From positions 23,791,608 to 23,851,607 of the forward strand of contig NC_088300.1 of the NCBI RefSeq assembly GCF_032854445.1: a stretch of 60,000 nucleotides of DNA, in the 5' to 3' direction. A program made the translations under genes and the position numbers. Under the pieces are notes generated by a model. It saw only the letters and a list, made by a program, of their open reading frames with translations, made no database searches and had not been told where the DNA came from. The DNA is from Liolophura sinensis. Lineage: Eukaryota; Mollusca; Polyplacophora; Chitonida; Chitonidae. This document shows, piece by piece, positions 55,101 through 60,000 of this stretch (position 1 is the first letter of the stretch; every line of letters begins with the position of its first letter).

Positions 55101-58100
55101 GTGAGTTAATGAATTTGCAGTTATTAGATCAGCCATGACGTCACCCATGACGTTTGAATACAGCTGTGACTAGGTCAGTGGCAGCTGAATTGGCTGGTCA
55201 GAAATCTGCCAAGACTGACTGTGTGATTTTAAGTTGTCACTCAGTTTTCATCTACCCATAAACCTAAAACTGAAAGTTGTAGAATGTCATGTTAACCGTT
55301 AAAGTAGGTAAGTATGTAAATAAACAAATAAAGAACATAATCTTGCCAGCAACAGTTCTAGTTAGGGCATATCATTGTTTTTTTGTTTTGTTTTTCAATA
55401 AAAAAAAAGGAAGCAGATGTACATATAGTAGCTTTCAACATTGTTTAATTTGATTGATTTAATATATTTTATTATTTGTTTATGAGTTAAAAATTGTGTA
55501 TTGGCTTGCTTGACAGATGTATGTGATACTAACTTTGTATGCAGTTTATTTGTACAATGTTAGCTCGCTAGCAGAGCATAATGACCCAGGAGTCTCTCAC
55601 AAATGCGGTCGCTGTGAGTTCAAGTCCAGCTCATGCTGGCTTCCTCTCCTGCGTAAGTGGGAAGGTCTGTCAGCAACCTGCGTATGATCGTGGGTTTCCC
55701 CCGGGCTCTGCCTGGTTTCTACCCACCATAATGCTGGCCGCTGTCGTATAAGTGAAATATTCTTGAGTACGGCGTAAAACACCAATCAAATAAATAAATA
55801 AATTTGTACAAGGGTGGTGGTGTTATAAGTTGCATTTCATCTACATGTACTACTGTCAATGTAGCATTGTAGTTGTGTTCGTTTGTTAATGAAATTCATG
55901 AGGAATTAACAGTGTGATTCTTGAGTTAAGCTTAACTATGAGCCCTGGGTCAGTATTTATGTAACGTCTTAAGAAGATGTTCAGACTACAATTAAAATGT
56001 TTTGCTCTGAATTTTGTACACTCATTCTTGACTGCAGAATAATGTACTAATCACAATATGAATTCTTTCCATTCCAGCTCTGGACATGTGGTATTCGACG
56101 TGTGTAGTTGACAATGTTGTGACACCAAATCTAAAACACACATTCATTCAGGCTTATATATAGTCTATATGCCATTCTGAGTTTGCTTATCCAATTGAAT
56201 TCAATATTTCTTTAAATTCTATCTCTGCCATTTTTCTTCTTTTTTTTCTTCCAGCATCTGGGCCAGAGACATTGCTTATGTAGGTTTACGAGATGTGGAT
56301 CCAGGGGAAAGGTAAACACTTGAATGGTCTGATAGAGACCTTAAATAAATCTGCCATAGTTTATTATGTATAGCAACCCACACCTAATCAATGTTAGCAT
56401 CTTTATTCACCTGTCAGTATGCCTGATCTCTTGTGAAAAGGTAAGCTGTTTCCTTTGACTAAAAAGTGTTTTTTTTTCTATCTTTGTGTGTTCTTTCAAT
56501 GAAGTAAGAAGCTGCATGGCAAATTCCCAGATTATGGAAAGAGAAATTTGAACTAGCTACACATTGATGCACAGGTTCTAACAAGACAGATGCGCCAGTG
56601 CTTTTAATGCAGCTACACAATTGAGCACGTGTAAAGGTTAACACAGACCTACATGTTCTGTCACTCTTCAACCTTTCGCATGTTTACAAGGTGGTTATTC
56701 AAGCAAATGCTAAGGGTATTATTCTGTGTAGATTGATAAAATTAATCTTTTTGTGGAATCCTGAAATTGGCCTATAGAATCAACATAGTTTTGTTTCCAA
56801 AATGGAATTAAAAACATGCGTAAATTGCACTGAAAGGTGCTCATTCATATGTGGAAAGGTGGAGGAATTAGGGTAAGTATTTTGTTTTTACTTTAACTTG
56901 ACAAGTTGAACAGCAAGACCATAGTTAATATTGTTGTAAATATTTGTAAAACTCGCTGGATGCATTCACTTGCCAATCAGATAATTTGAATGTTTGTTTT
57001 TTGCTGTGCTGCTATATGTAGTAGCTAAAAGCAATAGATGTGTGTAATCTGAAACTCCTTGTTCATTGGCTTCAGTCTCGTTACACTCGACTGCAGTTGT
57101 TTTAAAATCTGATTCAAAAGTTGGTCATAGGAATTCAAAACATTTCAATATGACAAGATTTTCGTGTTCAAAATAAAATTCATTGCATGCTTCAGAACAT
57201 GATCTTTTAATCAGCACAGAATTTTGTTGTTTTCATTGTGCTGCATTTTAGAGATTTATGTGAATCTTATTAAGCTATCGTACATGTAATATTGGCAGAA
57301 GAACATTTTCAGATGCTGTTATTAGTGTCAGTACAGAACGCTGGATATTATCAGAGATCTATATTGGCACCTGCTCTGTCACCTGTTCAACAGAGGTTAA
57401 TTAGGATGAAATAAGAAAATTGATTTCCATCGTGTGCTGTTCAAACTATTCTTGGATTAGACTAGAATATTGCACAGTCTGAGTGTCCACTTATAACGAT
57501 CTTCAGCTTGTTTGCATTCAGTGACCATCATTAGTGAAGGTTGAATAACACTCACCTTATGTCTTCAGGGAACAATAACTGTTATTGATTATGACCCAGT
57601 GAATGAAGGTGTCCAGTTTTGATAGAATTTTGATTGCAAGTCAGTTTTGTGTAACATACGTTTAGATCAAGTTTGAAAACTAACTTGATCTCTGCATAAG
57701 TTTGACCTATATAGCATGGTACAATACATAATTTGTCTGAAATTTGCGGATTCATCTCTATGCTACGAGCATTCTCTGATACCTGATAAAGTGCAGTACA
57801 ATCTCCCAAATGTGTCGTCTTTTTGCAGGTGTTGCATTGAATGATACAGTGGAGAAAAAAAACTGTGCGGCTTTAATTGGTTTATGTCTTTGGCTTAATG
57901 AGTATATGTTAATTGATTTCCCCAGGTGGTTGATAGAACAGCTTGGCATCTCATTCTATTCTATTCATGAAGTGGACAGATACGGCATTAGTGAAGTATT
58001 GAGCAGAGCCTTGGAGGAAGTTGACCCCACGTGAGTGGACTTGCGTCAGAAACACATCTTTTTCTTTTCTTGCTCACAATTATGGCTATTTTCCTTAGTA

Positions 58101-59491
58101 AAAATTATTAGGTCTACAAAATTGCTTGCCTATTTTTCTCTGACCTTATATTTTTAGAAGGACTTCAATACATAAGATTTATGAATTGTTGTAAATATAT
58201 GTATTTCATATACATACTTGTACATTTTCTTTACCAGTCAAGAGCCCACCTCGTGATGGTGAAACCAAATTATCTGGATCATTTTTCTGTGGGCAATTTC
58301 TAGGTTTTCCTCAATGGATGAACATTTGCATGGAGTTTGCCAGTCATAAATTCTGATGTGTTCTGCAATCTCCATTGCCTGTATATCCAGGGCTCTTAGG
58401 AATTATTTATTTATTTACTTGATTGGTGTTTTATGCCGTACTCAAGAATGTTTCACTTCTACGACGGCTACCAGCATTGTGGTGGGAGGAAACCGGGCAA
58501 AGCCCAAGGGAAACCCACGACCATCCACAGGTTGCTGCAAGACCTTCCCACGTATGCTAACTGAACCAGGGAGGCGCTCAGGGCTCTTAGGGGACTTAAA
58601 AGCAACACAACCCGTACATACCCTCCTACTGCCAGTAAATAACAGCCTCCAGACCGGCCTAGTTGTGTATAGGGATTTAGTGAGCTTATGACATGATTCT
58701 TATTTAACAGCGGCAAGCGCCCCATCCACCTGAGTTATGACATTGATGCCTTGGACCCTGGTCTGGCCCCTAGCACAGGCACACCTGGTAAATTATACAA
58801 TTCTTAAACACAAGAAGTTTTTGTCCAGTTTTGTTTGCAGAGAATTGTTATTGACATTCGATGATGACCACTGTGTTCCACAAATATGGTGTGCATATGT
58901 TTATGTAGTGCGTGTGAAAGTTGATCAGTAACTTGCCAGAAGGTCGCTTTTTATACCGGGCATTCTGTCTTCCTCTACCTATATAACTGACAGCCAGTGC
59001 ATAGTGAAGCAAACGAGGAAAATTCTTGAGTATGGTATTAAACAACAATCACATAAATAAATAATTAAATAAATATTTGGAAACAAGGGTCAGTGAGACA
59101 GTGTACCTGTAGTCCAAACGAATGACACGGGCTGAAATTTAATTCACACTGCTACGTGGTCATTTACAGTCGTTTGATTTAACATTTTTAAGAGCTTTTT
59201 TTCATTTATGTCATTATAGTCCTACTCATCAAAAATCTATTGCCAGAAAATAAATTTTTTTTCGACAAAAGGATATAACCTTCACAAAAAACTGACCTAA
59301 CATTTGAAATGTCTTTAAATGTAAGACATTGTGTTACTGTTACTTCAGCACATTTTGTGAAATAATCTCTAGATTCATGTGGAATATTTGTTTTTTTGAT
59401 GAAGTTGAAATCAGCCTTTTTACTTTTGCAGTGATGGGAGGATTGACGTTGAGGGAGGGTCTGTTCATAGCCGAGGAAGTCGCTGCAACAG
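49184..59491 (+). CDS. ARG: Arginase, mitochondrial-type leader, exons 1-8 (3' end beyond window)
   Basis: Arginase hydrolyses L-arginine to ornithine and urea with a two-manganese centre. Exons: 49184-49303, 53017-53089, 53659-53765, 54771-55036, 56255-56311, 57926-58030, 58711-58787, 59432-59491, all GT-AG and in frame. The first 28 residues (MFCKSLLRC ... RRHFHRR) are rich in Arg/Lys with no acids, like a mitochondrial presequence. The catalytic body then starts at [12 protein letters not shown]. Metal ligands are His122 (GGDHS), Asp145/His147/Asp149 (DAHAD) and Asp253/Asp255 (YDIDALDP). DAHAD replaces the vertebrate DAHTD and DIDALDP replaces DVDGLDP. Both are conservative and outside the ligands. 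After residue 288 the frame is cut by a donor (G|GTATGT). The roughly 60 C-terminal residues, including the last EVNP region, must lie past 60000. Mitochondrial location is inferred. Confidence 0.95.
50353..50578. mobile_element. Mariner-type MITE, 226 bp
   Basis: The left end CAGGGTGGAGCAAAAGTCTG and the reversed right end CAGGGTGGAACAAAACTCTG give terminal inverted repeats of about 32 bp with three mismatches. TA flanks both ends. The interior has no long frame. It is most likely a deletion derivative of a mariner-like transposon. Confidence 0.88.
50611..50758. repeat. Inverted repeat (hairpin-forming)
   Basis: CTCTCGCAAACTAACACAGC at 50611-50630 pairs with GCTGCGTTAGTTTGCAAGAG at 50739-50758 (18 of 20). 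Inner arms also show partial complementarity around ATTTTA/TAAAAT. It could be the core of another small element. Confidence 0.7.
51798..51885 (-). mobile_element. Main SINE family fragment
   Basis: TTGATGTTTTACACCATGCT, CAAGAATATTTCACGTATAC and GCATTATGGTGGCAGAAAAC form the reversed tail. Confidence 0.8.
53217..53486 (+). mobile_element. Main SINE family, full-length copy in arginase intron 2
   Basis: Begins GGGCCTCCGTGGCCCATGAG with GTTAGCACGCC, has the B-box GTGAGTTCAAGTCCAGCTCA, and ends GAAATATTCTTGAGTACC then ATCAATCAAATCAATGAATA. Same structure as the copy at 34684. Confidence 0.9.
54455..54568 (+). mobile_element. Worn main SINE family 3' end
   Basis: CTGTCGTATAAGTAAAATAT and CATTCATCCCAATCATGTAA with AAATGAATAAATA tail. 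Confidence 0.65.
55560..55803 (+). mobile_element. Main SINE family, nearly full-length copy in arginase intron 4
   Basis: The B-box GTGAGTTCAAGTCCAGCTCA, the body and a clean tail (GTGAAATATTCTTGAGTACG, GCGTAAAACACCAATCAAAT) are present. The A-box head is truncated. Confidence 0.9.
58404..58570 (-). mobile_element. Main SINE family, 3' part in arginase intron 6
   Basis: TTTATTTACTTGATTGGTGT, TTTATGCCGTACTCAAGAAT and GTGGTGGGAGGAAACCGGGC are the reversed tail and body. Confidence 0.9.
59010..59075 (+). mobile_element. Main SINE family tail fragment
   Basis: GGAAAATTCTTGAGTATGGT followed by ATTAAACAACAATCACATAA and an AAATAAATAA tail. Confidence 0.75.
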
Positions 59492-60000
59492 GTATGTGCA
59501 GAATCAGTCTTGTTTTATACTTCTTGTTATTACAACACTTTGAGCAAAATACTGAAGTTCGGCTGTTAAAATGCACTTTCAGAAGCACATTAAAGTCTTA
59601 AAATGATAGTTTTGATGCCAACACTTGAGTGTTTCTTGTAAGAAATTAATCAGTTTTCACAAAAAAACTCTTATGTTTCCCTGTAAGGTGGATGAATCAA
59701 TCAAAATGAAGCAAAAAGATGATGTTTGAAAAAAACAATTAAACTAAAGCAAAAATTAAAAAAATGGATACTTTTCGTTCTTCCCCAAAACTTGTTTGTC
59801 GTCGTGTATACCTGGATTACTCAGGCTCCAGAAGTAGTTTTTTTGTGTCAATGTAGACTACAGTGTGTTACTGTCATAGTAACAAACAGTCCTGTGGCAT
59901 GAAGTTTGCGACACAGATTTGCTCAGACCACGACCATGAGGCTTCACGCATGGATATCTGTACAGAAAGTAGTAACTGATACATTGAGGAAACCAAATAT
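59492..60000 (+). other. Start of arginase intron 8, no exon seen
   Basis: I looked for the expected next arginase exon (the segment leading to the EVNP motif) and did not find it here. The sequence is AT-rich with no recognisable feature. Confidence 0.7.

Overview
This is nuclear DNA from an animal, read without tools. Intron-split genes, dense tRNA-derived SINEs, MITEs, a pogo/Tigger-type transposon and long CA/AT microsatellites rule out a prokaryote. SINEs ending in a conserved tail plus AAATAAATAAAT, together with Spätzle-like ligands and an arginase with a mitochondrial-type leader, fit a lophotrochozoan (mollusc or brachiopod). The species assignment is inference.

Left part (about 0.7-33 kb, all + strand): three diverged tandem paralogues, SPZL-A (708-3837), SPZL-B (16735-19158) and SPZL-C (27160-32903), encode secreted cystine-knot-like proteins. 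They resemble the Spätzle/neurotrophin fold, whose insect members are Toll ligands. Each has the same three coding exons and the same intron phases (2, 2). Each has a splice-acceptor-like site at or just before the start codon, a variable pro-region in exon 1, and a core with invariant C-x6-C-x3-C spacing and a C-terminal CxC. SPZL-C is easy to miss because its second and third exons are short and partly hidden. The spaces between the genes hold no other gene I can support. They hold SINEs, MITEs, minisatellites and a roughly 1-kb CA array.

Middle (34.2-48.8 kb, minus strand): a complete 16-exon MCM5 gene (732 residues), a subunit of the MCM2-7 replicative helicase. Its first intron carries a complete 2.76-kb pogo/Tigger-like DNA transposon in the opposite orientation, with terminal inverted repeats, a TA target duplication and an open 535-residue transposase.

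Right part (49.2-59.5 kb, + strand): the first eight exons of an arginase gene with all six manganese ligands and an N-terminal leader. The last part lies beyond the window. MCM5 and arginase are divergent with 425 bp between start codons. The shared region has an E2F-type site on the MCM5 side, two CACGTG boxes and an inverted CCAAT box.

MCM5 and arginase are housekeeping or metabolic genes with no evident link to the ligand cluster. The most notable content is the ligand cluster, with its lineage-specific cysteine pair and differing processing sites, followed by the apparently young transposon and several uncatalogued dispersed repeats.
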